Assembly (NCBI GenBank): GCA_028283825.1
Contig: JAPWJW010000004.1
Coordinates: 66,292-130,291 of the forward strand
Direction of reading: 5' to 3'
Length of the DNA stretch: 64,000 bases
Origin: Azospirillaceae bacterium
GTDB taxonomy: Bacteria; Pseudomonadota; Alphaproteobacteria; Azospirillales; Azospirillaceae
A program made the position numbers and the translations under genes. The notes beneath the pieces are model-generated. The model did no database searches. It was not told where the DNA came from and worked only from the letters and a program-made list of their open reading frames with translations. Numbering within the stretch: position 1 is the first letter of the stretch; each line of letters begins with the position of its first letter. Shown piece by piece: positions 26,708 to 34,609 of the stretch.

Positions 26708-27314
26708 GAGACCGGCAGAGTCTCGACAATGGACGAGTTCAATGCCGCGATACAGGTCGCGTTCAGTGGGCTCTCCTGATTCGATTGGGATTCTGCAGGC
26801 TGCGGGATAAGTGCCTTGCCTCTCGGCCGGAACACACATAACGCGAAGACCAAGGGCCGCTTTCGGGGCGGGCGGCTCTTGCCTTTGGCCCGAAGCCATC
26901 GTCTGTGAGACATGATGTCAGGGCGCGCCTTAACCGCTGACAGGCGCCTCCTACACCACGCAGTGGGACGTGACCCGACCAGGAACATGATCGGAACCAA
27001 GGCCGACAGCTGAAGGTTGCTGTCCTATGTGTGCGGTCGCATAGGATTTGTGAGCCATGGACCATGAGCAGAGCCACGTGGTGCTGACCGTGCGTGAGGC
27101 GTGGGGTGCCGTATCAGGGTGGCTGGTCCTGGCTCGGCGGCCGGGCAAGTGACGCCGATGGCGCCGCCCATGGACAGACGTACCGGCATGTCCGGCTGTA
27201 CCTACGCCCCGGGACGGAGCGCGGGTTTCCATTTCGATACCACCGACAAGCTGCGGGCCCCCGATGATGCCCAAGCCTCGGCGAAACGGCTTGCATCCTG
27301 AAGGGAGGCCACCC
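26708..27314. other. 607-bp region with general-stress promoter and structured leader
   Basis: No gene of recognisable family. The first part holds a 16-codon ORF (26729-26779) and an imperfect hairpin near 26850-26880. An EcfG-type promoter lies at 26993-27018. Directly after its expected start is an inverted repeat TCCTATG / CATAGGA (27023-27046). Two short frames, 27057-27152 (31 aa, AGGA 10 nt upstream) and 27170-27301 (43 aa), could be leader peptides but have no support beyond position. The rest is probably the ligD 5' leader. Confidence 0.45.
26993..27018 (+). promoter_or_regulatory. EcfG-type promoter upstream of ligD
   Basis: GGAAC, 17 nt, GGTT. It matches the alphaproteobacterial general-stress pattern except for G in place of C at the first -10 position, as in two other sites in this window. 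It would start a transcript near 27025, about 290 nt before the ligD ATG. Confidence 0.55.
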
Positions 27315-29324
27315 ATGGCCCCGAGCATCGATGACGACGTGCTTGACCACCCCGACGGCGACCATAAGAAGCCCGCGACGGGCAAGACCATGCCCGCCCG
27401 CGCCAAGGGCCCGCCGCCGGCGTTTGTCGAGCCCACCCTAGCCACCCTGGTCGATGCGCCGCCCGACGGGCCCGGCTGGCTGTTCGAGCCCAAGTTCGAT
27501 GGCTACCGCGCCCTGGTGGCGGTATCGGGCGACCGGGTGGTGATCCATACCCGGTCGGGGCTGGACTGGACGGACCGCTTCCCTGGGCTGGTGCGGGCGC
27601 TGGTGGCCCTGGACCTGCCGCCCGTGCTGCTGGACGGTGAGATCGTCTCGCTGGACGCGCAGGGGCACAGCAACTTCAGCGCCCTGCAAAAGGCGCTGAA
27701 GAACGATCAGGCGGCGCTCAGTTTTTACGTGTTCGACCTGCCGGCGGAAACGGGGCGCGACTGGGCATCCCGGCCCCTGGTGGACCGCAAGGCCCGCCTG
27801 GCCATGCTGCTGGGGGAAACCGGCAAGACCGGCCCCGTCTTTTTCACCGAACACGTCATGGCGGACGGCGCCGGCCTGTGGACCACCCTGTGCGACCAGG
27901 GGTTCGAGGGCATCATCGCCAAGCGCGCCATCTCCCCCTATCGGCCGGGGCGGGGCCATGATTGGCTGAAAATCAAGTGCGGCAACCGGCAGGAATTCGT
28001 CATCGTCGGCTGGTCCCCCTCCAGTCATGGCCGCGCCTTCGCCTCGCTGCTGCTGGGCCTGCGGGAGGGAGGGGAATTGCGCTACGCCGGCCGCGTCGGC
28101 ACGGGTTTCGATGCCGATACCCTCACCGGCCTGCACGCCCGCCTGCGCGACCTGACCCGCAAGACGCCCGGCGTGGCCATCGAGACGGTGCCCCTGGCCG
28201 TCGCCCGCGATGCCCGCTGGGTGCGCCCCGACCTGGTGGCGGAGGTCGCGTTCGCCGGCTTCACCGGGGACCGCCTGGTGCGCCAGGGGCGCTACCTGGG
28301 CCTGCGCGGTGACAAGCCGGCGCAAGCGGTCGTGCTGGAAAAGGCGGAGCCGATGGCCAAGGCCGTACGGGCCAAGGACCCCGCGGCCGGCGACGGCGAC
28401 AGGATGGACGGCGTGGTCCTGACGCATCCCGACCGGGTGCTGGATCCGGCGTCGGGGCTGACCAAGCGCCAACTGGCGACGTACCTGCACATCATGGCGC
28501 CGCGCATGGTGCCCTATGCCGCCGGCCGGCTGTTGAGCCTGCTGCGTTGTCCGGAAGGCTACGCGCAGGCCTGTTTCTTCCAGCGCCATGCCGGCGCCGG
28601 CACACCGCCCCAGTTGCGCCGCCGGCCGGTGAAGGAAAAGGACGGTCGGCTGATGGACTATTTCTACCTGGCCGACGCCGGCGGGCTGATCGCCGCGGCG
28701 CAGGTGGGCGTGCTGGAACTGCACCTGTGGGGGAGCCCGGTGCGCCGCCTGGAATCGCCGGACCGGCTGGTCTTCGACCTGGATCCGGAGGAGGGGCTGC
28801 CCTTCGCCCAGGTGAAGGCGGCGGCAATCGCGGTGCGCGATGTGCTGGCGGCGCTGGATCTGGCCAGTTTCCCGTTGCTGACCGGCGGCAAGGGGGTGCA
28901 CGTGGTGGCGCCGCTAGGGCCGGGCGGGGCGGGCGGTCGCCGCCAATGGCCGGTGGTCAGCGCCTTCGCCAAGGGGGTGGCGTCGCAGTTGGTGGAGGCC
29001 AACCCGGATGCCTATGTGGCGACGATGAGCAAGGTGCGGCGCCAGGGCCGGCTGTTCATCGACCATTTCCGTAATGCCCGGGGGGCCACCGCCATCGCCC
29101 CCTATTCCACCCGGGCCCGGCCCGGCACCCCCATCGCCTGTCCCGTCAGTTGGGACGATCTGGCGAAGGCGGACCGCGCCGATGGCCGCACCATCGCCAC
29201 TGCGTCCGCCCTGGCCCGCGGCCCCGACCCCTGGGCCGGGTATTTCGACCAGGACCAGGACCTGACCACGCGCGCCTGCCATGTCCTGGGTGTGAAGGTC
29301 GGGGCGGGGGCGAAACAGGATTGA
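27315..29324 (+). CDS. ligD: ATP-dependent DNA ligase D (ligase and polymerase domains, no phosphoesterase)
   Basis: Repairs double-strand breaks by non-homologous end joining with Ku. Residues ~35-330 are the ligase domain: adenylation Lys K60 in EPKFDGYR, DGEIV, FEGIIAKR and DWLKIKC, then an OB fold. Residues ~375-660 are the archaeo-eukaryotic primase-like polymerase: the metal-binding FDLDPE motif, GGKGVHVV and RLFIDHFRNARGATAIAPYS. The N-terminal 3'-phosphoesterase domain found in many LigD proteins is absent. ATG 27315 is decided by AGGGAGG upstream. Neighbours are a SemiSWEET-like gene and topoisomerase IB in a tight run. No Ku gene is in the window, and an EcfG-type promoter lies upstream. 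Confidence 0.93.
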   Translation: MAPSIDDDVLDHPDGDHKKPATGKTMPARAKGPPPAFVEPTLATLVDAPPDGPGWLFEPKFDGYRALVAVSGDRVVIHTRSGLDWTDRFPGLVRALVALDLPPVLLDGEIVSLDAQGHSNFSALQKALKNDQAALSFYVFDLPAETGRDWASRPLVDRKARLAMLLGETGKTGPVFFTEHVMADGAGLWTTLCDQGFEGIIAKRAISPYRPGRGHDWLKIKCGNRQEFVIVGWSPSSHGRAFASLLLGLREGGELRYAGRVGTGFDADTLTGLHARLRDLTRKTPGVAIETVPLAVARDARWVRPDLVAEVAFAGFTGDRLVRQGRYLGLRGDKPAQAVVLEKAEPMAKAVRAKDPAAGDGDRMDGVVLTHPDRVLDPASGLTKRQLATYLHIMAPRMVPYAAGRLLSLLRCPEGYAQACFFQRHAGAGTPPQLRRRPVKEKDGRLMDYFYLADAGGLIAAAQVGVLELHLWGSPVRRLESPDRLVFDLDPEEGLPFAQVKAAAIAVRDVLAALDLASFPLLTGGKGVHVVAPLGPGGAGGRRQWPVVSAFAKGVASQLVEANPDAYVATMSKVRRQGRLFIDHFRNARGATAIAPYSTRARPGTPIACPVSWDDLAKADRADGRTIATASALARGPDPWAGYFDQDQDLTTRACHVLGVKVGAGAKQD

Positions 29325-29332
29325 GCACGGCC

Positions 29333-29620
29333 ATGAACGCGGGCGCGTCGGGGGTGGACATCATCGGCTGGGCGGCGGCGCTGCTGCTGTTCCTGACCCT
29401 GGCCTGCCAGGTGTGGACGCAGTGGCGCGAACGGTCGACCAAGGGGGTGTCGAAATGGCTGTTCGCCGGGCAGATCGCCACCTCCCTCGGTTTCGTCGCG
29501 TATTCCTGGATGCTGGGCAACTGGGTGTTCGTCACCACCAACGCCCTGGTCCTGGCGACGGCCGTGGTGGGGCAATGCCTGTACACGGTCTGTGCCCGGC
29601 GGAAGGCGGCGGCTGAATGA
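29333..29620 (+). CDS. Small PQ-loop/SemiSWEET-like membrane protein
   Basis: 95-residue integral membrane protein with three predicted helices (about residues 9-27, 41-60, 66-86), the size and topology of a SemiSWEET half-transporter, which dimerises to pass sugars. The PQ signature is weak (CQVWTQWRERSTKGVSKWLF keeps the T/S-K-G-V-S loop). ATG 29333 is used; a TTG at 29321 overlapping the ligD stop is possible. It sits 8 bp after ligD and overlaps topIB by 4 bp (ATGA), so the three genes are translationally linked. Its role in a DNA-repair run is unclear. Confidence 0.7.
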   Translation: MNAGASGVDIIGWAAALLLFLTLACQVWTQWRERSTKGVSKWLFAGQIATSLGFVAYSWMLGNWVFVTTNALVLATAVVGQCLYTVCARRKAAAE

Positions 29621-30639
29621 CCGACGCGGCGGGCCTGGTCTATGTCAGCGATGGTGAGCCCGGCATCCGGCGCCGCAAGGTCGGTTCGGGTTTCGGCTAT
29701 CGCCTGCCGGACGGGACGACGGTCAGGGACAAGGGGGTGCTGGCCCGCCTGCGCGCCCTGGTCATCCCACCGGCCTGGACCGACGTCTGGATCTGTCCCG
29801 ACCCCGACGGGCATCTGCAGGTCACCGGCCGCGACGCCAAGGGGCGCAAGCAGTACATCTACCATCCCGCGTTTCGCCAGGCGCGCGATGGCGCCAAATT
29901 CCAGCACCTGCTGGAATTCGCCCGGCGGCTGCCCGATATCCGCAACGCCGTCGCCCGCGATTTGGGCGTGCCCGGCCTGCCGCGGGAGAAGGTGCTGGCC
30001 ACCGTGGTGCACCTGCTGGGCACCACCCTGATCCGCGTGGGCAACGCCGACTATGCCCGCACCAACCGCAGTTACGGCCTGACCACCCTGCGCGCCGCCC
30101 ACGTCAGTGTGGAGAAATCACAGCTGCGTTTCAGCTTCCGGGGCAAGAGTGGCAAGGAATGGCGGCTGAAGGTGACGGACCGGCGCGTCGCCCGCATCGT
30201 CAAGGCCTGCCAGGAACTGCCGGGCCAGCCGCTGTTCCAGTACCTGGACGCCGACGGCCACCGGCGGGAGGTGACCTCCGCCGACGTCAACGCCTATCTG
30301 CGCGCGGCGACAGGCGATAAGGGGGAGATGGTGACGGCCAAGGATTTCCGCACCTGGGCCGGTACCGTCATGATGGCCCTGGCGCTCAGCGACGCGCCGG
30401 CGCCCACCAGCCCCACCCATGGCCGGCGCATGATCACCACGGCGCTGAAACGGGTGGCGGCCCGCCTGGGCAACACCGTCACCGTCTGCCGGCAATGCTA
30501 CGTCCATCCGGCGATCATGGACGAATACCTGGCGGGCCGCTTTCACCTGCGCCGGCGTAGCGAAGGGCATGAAGGCCTGTCGGCGGAAGAGGCGGCGGTG
30601 GTGACCCTGCTGCGCCGTGCCACTCACAATATCACCTGA
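29617..30639 (+). CDS. DNA topoisomerase IB (poxvirus-like)
   Basis: Relaxes supercoils by nicking one strand and forming a 3'-phosphotyrosyl link. The 340 residues have the N-terminal DNA-binding domain (1-~80), R140 in LIRVGN, KSGKEW (177-182) holding the catalytic Lys, R245 in KDFRTWAGT, and nucleophile Tyr Y295 in CRQCYVHPAI. All pieces of the active site are present. It overlaps the SemiSWEET-like gene by 4 bp and is the third gene after ligD, so joint general-stress expression is plausible. It is distinct from the essential type IA and type II enzymes. Confidence 0.92.
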   Translation: MTDAAGLVYVSDGEPGIRRRKVGSGFGYRLPDGTTVRDKGVLARLRALVIPPAWTDVWICPDPDGHLQVTGRDAKGRKQYIYHPAFRQARDGAKFQHLLEFARRLPDIRNAVARDLGVPGLPREKVLATVVHLLGTTLIRVGNADYARTNRSYGLTTLRAAHVSVEKSQLRFSFRGKSGKEWRLKVTDRRVARIVKACQELPGQPLFQYLDADGHRREVTSADVNAYLRAATGDKGEMVTAKDFRTWAGTVMMALALSDAPAPTSPTHGRRMITTALKRVAARLGNTVTVCRQCYVHPAIMDEYLAGRFHLRRRSEGHEGLSAEEAAVVTLLRRATHNIT

Positions 30640-30730
30640 TCTTATTGGTATGATGCTGAGTTGCGATTTGTCTTATGTCTGGGCGCCGCCCATCTTCCGC
30701 TCATCCGACAGATCGCAAAGGATGGACGAC

Positions 30731-31234
30731 ATGCATGAGATCATTTGGCCGGAGGGCTACATCCCCGGCTTCAGCGACAACTTCGCCTCCAACGAGGTGA
30801 TCGTGGCCGGCCTGAGCGCCGCCGACATCTGGCCCTTCCTGGCCCGGGCGCCGCTGTGGCCCACCTATTACGCCAACTCCGCCAACATCCGTTTTCATGA
30901 CGGCAAGGGGCCGGAACTGGCCGATGGCGACCGCTTCTATTTCGAGACCTTCGGTTTCCCGGTCGAGGCGCAGGTGGTGGAATATGTGCCGCCGGCGGAT
31001 GGCCGGCCGGGCCGCGTCGCCTGGCATGGCTGGGCGGGCGAGGGCGACACCCGCCTGGACGTCCACCACGCCTGGCTGGTGGAGGATCTGCCGGGGGGCC
31101 GTGTCCGCGTCCTGACCCAGGAAACCCAGAACGGCAATCCGGCCAAGGACTTGGCGCGGACCAGACCCAATCCCATGATCAACGGCCACCAGGACTGGCT
31201 GGACGGCCTGGTGGCGGCGGCGCGTAAGGCCTGA
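30731..31234 (+). CDS. SRPBCC-family protein (START/Bet v1-like fold)
   Basis: Predicted small-ligand-binding or cyclase-like protein of 167 residues. The pattern EVIVAGLSAADIWPFLARAPLWPTYY, a central beta sheet (YFETFGFPVEAQVVEYV; GRVAWHGWAGEG; DVHHAWLVEDL) and a long C-terminal helix (HQDWLDGLVAAARKA) fits polyketide_cyc2-like SRPBCC proteins. ATG 30731 (MHEIIWPEGY) is preferred since AAGGA lies 8 nt upstream; ATG 30722 is too close to that site. The 91 bp before it hold a TATGAT-like -10 (30650). Ligand and function are unknown. Confidence 0.75.
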   Translation: MHEIIWPEGYIPGFSDNFASNEVIVAGLSAADIWPFLARAPLWPTYYANSANIRFHDGKGPELADGDRFYFETFGFPVEAQVVEYVPPADGRPGRVAWHGWAGEGDTRLDVHHAWLVEDLPGGRVRVLTQETQNGNPAKDLARTRPNPMINGHQDWLDGLVAAARKA

Positions 31235-31276
31235 CGTGAGGCTTTCCGGCGGGCGTTCCGGGAAAGGAGCGCCCGT

Positions 31277-31516
31277 CTACTGCCTGCGTTTCTTCTGATC
31301 CGCCGCCAGACGGTCGACCAGGTCCAGCAAGTCCTGGGGCAGGGGCTCGTTGGCCACTTCGTTGAACATCTCGCGCAGGCCGCGCGTGATGGCGTCCGGG
31401 GCACCGTCGGTGGTCCCGTCGTCAGGCCGCTCATCACGCTGTGCGTGGGGTGCCGCCGCCGTGGCGGTCAGGAGGGGGGCGCGCTTCCCGGTCGCGGGCT
31501 TCCGCTGTTTCGTCAT
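31277..31516 (-). CDS. nepR: NepR-type anti-sigma factor of the general stress response
   Basis: Binds and sequesters the sigma factor EcfG until displaced by activated PhyR. The short protein (79 residues) has a disordered basic/Ala N-terminus and the conserved NepR core at residues ~44-70, ITRGLREMFNEVANEPLPQD followed by LLDLVDRL, which matches the family pattern LR.(V/M)(Y/F).(D/E)V.NEP(V/L)P...LDLL. It lies downstream of a phyR-like gene on the same strand and opposite ecfG. ATG 31516 follows GAGGGAG. I rate this assignment high because all three partners are adjacent. Confidence 0.88.
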   Translation of the reverse strand: MTKQRKPATGKRAPLLTATAAAPHAQRDERPDDGTTDGAPDAITRGLREMFNEVANEPLPQDLLDLVDRLAADQKKRRQ

Positions 31517-31685
31517 GGTGCCGCTCCCTCGGAAAAATGCCCCTCACCCCCGGCCTCGGAAGCCGGCCACCCCGACCTTAGTCGAGGCGCCAACGGGGGA
31601 CAAAGGCAAAACGCCGCCGACGGGGTCGGGGAAGGAAGTGGTGGGCGGCCGGTTGGTTCCGGCGTTTTATCACCATCCCTATCGG

Positions 31686-32306
31686 CTACATCATCATCGC
31701 CGGCGTGCGGCCGCCCTCGCCCCGCGACATCGCCGCCTGCCGGGTGCGGGCGACGGCCAGGATTTCGTGGTCCAGCGCCGCGACCTGCTTCTTCAGGTGC
31801 CGCGCGACCATCATGTCATCCTCGATGATCAGGACGCCGGTGCGCAGGCGGTCGGCGATGGCCGCCCTGGCGAGATGGATGTTCCGGCGCACCGGCGCCA
31901 AGGGCAGGCCCATGATCAAGGCCGTCTCTTCCGCCGTGAACCCTTCCACCGCTGTCAGCAGCAGGGCCTCACGCTCTTCGGCCGGCAAGGCGTGCAACAG
32001 GGCGCGCGGGCCCGCGCTGGACAGGCCCTCATCCCCCAGTTCCAGATGGCCGCCGGCATAGATGCGGTGGAACAGGCGGAACAGGGCCACGCGGTCGGGC
32101 CGCAGTCCCAGGACGCCGACGCCGTCCTGGACCAGGGTTTCCAGCACCATGCGCACATAGGCGTCGCCGCTGGCGGCGCTGCCCGTCAGCGCACGGGCAT
32201 AGCGGCGCAGGTTCGGCACCGCCGCCGCGATGGTGTCGGTGAGGGGCGAGGCGGGCTGCTGAACGGTGTGCGGGGCGGATTTTCCATGTACCGGCATGAC
32301 CTGCAT
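31686..32306 (-). CDS. phyR: PhyR-type anti-anti-sigma regulator with truncated receiver domain
   Basis: Sigma-mimic regulator that normally sequesters NepR when its receiver is phosphorylated. Residues ~22-155 are the sigma-like domain (PNLRRYARALTGSAASGDAYV; SVEGFT-like AVEGFTAEETALIMGL). The receiver begins at ~158 (GVLIIEDDMMVARHLKKQVAALDHEILAVARTRQ) but stops at residue 206 with RTPAMMM. It thus keeps strand 1, the acidic pocket and strand 2, and lacks the phosphoacceptor Asp, the switch Thr/Ser and the Lys; full PhyR has about 265 residues. The other two frames downstream do not encode the missing part. ATG 32306 (GAGGAG upstream, tight spacing) or 32297 may be the start; longer forms to 32486 are unlikely. 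Confidence 0.82.
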   Translation of the reverse strand: MQVMPVHGKSAPHTVQQPASPLTDTIAAAVPNLRRYARALTGSAASGDAYVRMVLETLVQDGVGVLGLRPDRVALFRLFHRIYAGGHLELGDEGLSSAGPRALLHALPAEEREALLLTAVEGFTAEETALIMGLPLAPVRRNIHLARAAIADRLRTGVLIIEDDMMVARHLKKQVAALDHEILAVARTRQAAMSRGEGGRTPAMMM

Positions 32307-32699
32307 CGCTCCTCTGCTATCGGTTCTTCGGGTGGGGTTACACATGTCAAACCGGTGGAGCGCCCGGAAAGTTTCCGAGCCTGCGCATTTTTGACGGCAT
32401 AAGCGCGGCGAAAATGCGCGGCCTTTCCCAGCACCCAAGAAAACGTGAAGATGCGTAGGACGCCCGCAATAGCAAATTAGGCCCATATTAGGCTGATCCG
32501 GATACGCCCCATAAACACAGATGGCAAAATAGAGGCGGACAATGACTCTCGGAAAAGCCAGGGACTCTTTGAGTGTTCGGATATAACATTGGAATGCGCA
32601 TCACGGAATGCGCCACGATATCTGTCGTCGCTCCACGAGCTTGTCGTATTTCCCTGAGTATTTAACTCGCAGGGAATATCCTTTTCAAGGAGGCAGCCC
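32307..32699. other. 393-bp divergent promoter region phyR/ecfG
   Basis: Relatively AT-rich spacer between the phyR-like gene and ecfG. No gene is seen. I looked for an EcfG-type promoter toward either gene and found no exact one; the best is a minus-strand GGAAA-N18-GGTT (32350-32376), which is weak. The ecfG start has a strong AAGGAGG. Confidence 0.5.
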
Positions 32700-33308
32700 A
32701 TGCCATCCGATTCTTCCGCCGTTGAACTCAGCACACCGTCCCGGGTTGCCCCTGCCGGCGAACCCGATTTCCGGGATGAGGTGGTGCGCCTGCTGCCGGC
32801 GTTGCGCGCCTTCGCCCGCTCGCTCACCAACAACGCGGCCGACAGCGACGATCTGGTCCAGGACTGCGTCGTCCGCGCCTGGTCCCATGCCCACCAGTTC
32901 ACCGCCGGCACCAACCTGCGCGCCTGGCTGTTCACCATCCTGCGCAACCGCCACTATTCCCTGGCCAAGCGCCGCCAGCGCGAGGTGGCCGATCCCGAAG
33001 GCTTCCACACCGCCCGCCTGATGATGGAACCGTCGCAGGAATGGGGCATCACCGGCCGTGAATTGAAGGCGGCCCTGGCGGCCTTGCCGGAGGATCAGCG
33101 TGAGGCGCTGGTGCTGGTGGGCGGTGCCGGCGTCAGTTACGAGGAGGCGGCCGAGATTTGCGGCTGCGCCCTGGGCACCATCAAGAGCCGCGTCAACCGT
33201 GCCCGGACCAAGCTGGCGGCCCTGATGGGCATGCCGGGGCGGGTCGTTCCTTTGAGCAGTCCCAGCTTGTCGGGCCTGCAGGCCACCACGCAGTGGACCC
33301 GGCACTGA
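32700..33308 (+). CDS. ecfG: ECF sigma factor EcfG (general stress response)
   Basis: Alternative sigma factor of 202 residues directing RNA polymerase to GGAAC-type promoters. Region 2 (about 24-95) has the EcfG-typical LLPALRAFARSLTNNAADSDDLVQDCVVRAW and LRAWLFTILRNRHYS. Region 4 (about 128-185) has ALAALPEDQREALVLVGGAGVSYEEAAEICGCALGTIKSRVNRAR. It lacks extra domains. ATG 32700 is preceded by AAGGAGG. It is divergent from phyR-nepR, and the genes that follow carry EcfG-type promoters, so the sigma factor and part of its regulon are side by side. Confidence 0.93.
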   Translation: MPSDSSAVELSTPSRVAPAGEPDFRDEVVRLLPALRAFARSLTNNAADSDDLVQDCVVRAWSHAHQFTAGTNLRAWLFTILRNRHYSLAKRRQREVADPEGFHTARLMMEPSQEWGITGRELKAALAALPEDQREALVLVGGAGVSYEEAAEICGCALGTIKSRVNRARTKLAALMGMPGRVVPLSSPSLSGLQATTQWTRH

Positions 33309-33330
33309 CGCGTTGCGGTGAGGTTCCGGT

Positions 33331-33356
33331 GGAACAAGCGGCCACGCTTCCGCGTT
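33331..33356 (+). promoter_or_regulatory. EcfG-type promoter of the DUF892 gene
   Basis: GGAAC, 17 nt, CGTT: an exact match to the general-stress consensus, 57 bp before the DUF892 start codon and directly after ecfG. Confidence 0.8.
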
Positions 33357-33412
33357 GTGGCACGGCGGGGCTATTTCCATAGGGCATCGCCATACGAAGC
33401 GGAGGAACGGCC

Positions 33413-33916
33413 ATGGGTTTGTTCACCAAAGACATCCAGACGCTGCAGGACCTGTTCGTCCACCAGTTGAAGGACATTTATTACGCGGAACACCGCATCG
33501 CCAAGGCCCTGCCCAAGATGGCCGAAAAGGCCACCGACCATGAACTGCGCCATGGGTTCGAGACGCATCTGCGTGAAACCATCGAGCAGATCGCCCGGCT
33601 GGAACAGGTGTTCCACCTGCATGGCGCCGTGGCGGAAGGGGTGAAGTGCCCCTCCATCGACGGCATCCTGGATGAGGCGGAGCAGATGGCGTCGGAGATC
33701 GCCGACAAGGATGTGCTGGACGCCGCCCTGGTCGCCGCCGCCCAGGCGGTGGAGCATTACGAGATTTCCCGTTACGGCACCCTGTTGGCCTGGGCCGGTA
33801 TCCTGGGCCGGGAGGACAGCGCCCACCTGCTGCGCCATAGCCTGGATGAGGAAAAGGCGACGGACGAACGCCTGACCATGCTGGCCAAGGCCAGGCTGAA
33901 CCGGGCGGCGGCGTGA
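33413..33916 (+). CDS. DUF892 (YciF/YciE-like) ferritin-like stress protein
   Basis: Small four-helix ferritin-like protein of 167 residues, a family induced by general stress in many Proteobacteria. Conserved start LFTKDIQTLQDLFVHQLKDIYYAEHRIAKALPKMAEKA, with carboxylates and His in each helix (YYAEHR; HELRHGFETHLRET; EHYEISRYGTLLAWA; HSLDEEKATDERL) that could bind a di-metal centre. It follows ecfG and has its own perfect EcfG promoter. Biochemical function is unknown; oxidative or osmotic stress protection is inferred from the family and promoter. Confidence 0.9.
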   Translation: MGLFTKDIQTLQDLFVHQLKDIYYAEHRIAKALPKMAEKATDHELRHGFETHLRETIEQIARLEQVFHLHGAVAEGVKCPSIDGILDEAEQMASEIADKDVLDAALVAAAQAVEHYEISRYGTLLAWAGILGREDSAHLLRHSLDEEKATDERLTMLAKARLNRAAA

Positions 33917-33975
33917 GCCCATCCGCTTTAGGTTGTGGCGAAAATAAGGTATTTCCCCGTTCCTCGACGCCAGCA

Positions 33976-34001
33976 GGAACAAAAGGAAACTTCCGGTGGT
34001 T
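33976..34001 (+). promoter_or_regulatory. EcfG-type promoter of the PRC-barrel gene
   Basis: GGAAC, 17 nt, GGTT; one -10 position differs from the CGTT consensus. It is 111 bp upstream of the PRC-barrel gene start and lies in a region without other genes. Confidence 0.55.
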
Positions 34002-34112
34002 CTTCAATCCGTTAAGACAGTTTTGTTGAAGCAACCGGGCAACCTTGGCGCCACCCCGCCGGACCTTAACCGGGGGATCTCAAAGGCGCCGCCCACAACC
34101 GGAGGAATTACC

Positions 34113-34523
34113 ATGAAACGCGCCAACCTGTATCTGGCCGCCGCCCTCAGCGTCTCCGCCCTGGGCACCGCCGTCGTCCTGCCGTCCGCCCCGTCGCAGG
34201 CGCAGGGCACCACCCAGCGCATCGCCACCACCAAGGTGGACGTGGTCACCGTGGCCGCCGGCCACCGCTCGTCCAAGATCGTCGGCGCCAAGGTGGTGAA
34301 CGATCAGAACGACACCGTCGGCACCGTCGATGACCTGATCATCTCGCCCAAGGACAGCGTGCCCTACGCCGTCCTCTCGGTGGGTGGTTTCCTGGGCGTG
34401 GGTGATCGTCTGGTCGCCATCCCGTTCAGCGCCCTGCAGGTGACGGACGACAAGATCACCCTGCCGGGCGGCAACAAGGACGTGCTGAGCAAGCAGCCCG
34501 AGTTCCATTACACCAAGAGCTAA
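34113..34523 (+). CDS. Exported PRC-barrel domain protein
   Basis: Signal peptide (MKRANLYLAAALSVSALGTAVVLPSAPSQA, cut near residue 30), then one PRC-barrel of about 80 residues (SSKIVGAKVVNDQNDTVGTVDDLIISP...YAVLSVGGFLGVGDRLVAIPFSAL). Secreted PRC-barrel proteins are common in alphaproteobacterial stress regulons; their binding partner is not known. ATG 34113 is preferred (GGAGGAAT 6 nt upstream). An EcfG-type promoter and a strong terminator bracket the gene, making it a single-gene stress unit. Confidence 0.85.
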   Translation: MKRANLYLAAALSVSALGTAVVLPSAPSQAQGTTQRIATTKVDVVTVAAGHRSSKIVGAKVVNDQNDTVGTVDDLIISPKDSVPYAVLSVGGFLGVGDRLVAIPFSALQVTDDKITLPGGNKDVLSKQPEFHYTKS

Positions 34524-34548
34524 GCGGCAACGCTTAAGCCTACCCATG

Positions 34549-34580
34549 AAGGCCCGCGTGGACAGTCCCACGCGGGCCTT
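34549..34580 (+). terminator. Terminator after PRC-barrel gene
   Basis: Perfect 13-bp stem AAGGCCCGCGTGG / CCACGCGGGCCTT with a 6-nt loop, then TTCTCATATT. It lies 26 bp after the stop; the right arm is partly copied in the adjacent tandem repeat. Confidence 0.75.
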
Positions 34581-34605
34581 CTCATATTGCGGGCCTTCTC
34601 ATATT
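34572..34605. repeat. 17-bp perfect tandem duplication
   Basis: GCGGGCCTTCTCATATT occurs twice in direct succession (34572-34588 and 34589-34605), starting in the right arm of the terminator. It looks like a recent slippage or short-patch duplication. Confidence 0.85.
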
Positions 34606-34609
34606 CAGG

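Noticed and set aside
26129-26899. 256-codon minus-strand frame opposite the SnoaL-like gene
   Set aside because: No domain signature; the plus-strand gene has a signal peptide and an NTF2-like pattern.
31517-31685. Remaining PhyR receiver hidden in another frame
   Set aside because: I read the sequence in all three frames downstream of the stop and saw no receiver strand 3 with Asp, no T/S switch and no K-P motif.
32350-32376. EcfG-type promoter for phyR
   Set aside because: Only GGAAA-N18-GGTT, with a wrong -35 base and too long a spacer.
31350-32402. 350-codon plus-strand frame across nepR and phyR
   Set aside because: Antisense shadow; the minus strand encodes clear NepR and PhyR sequences.
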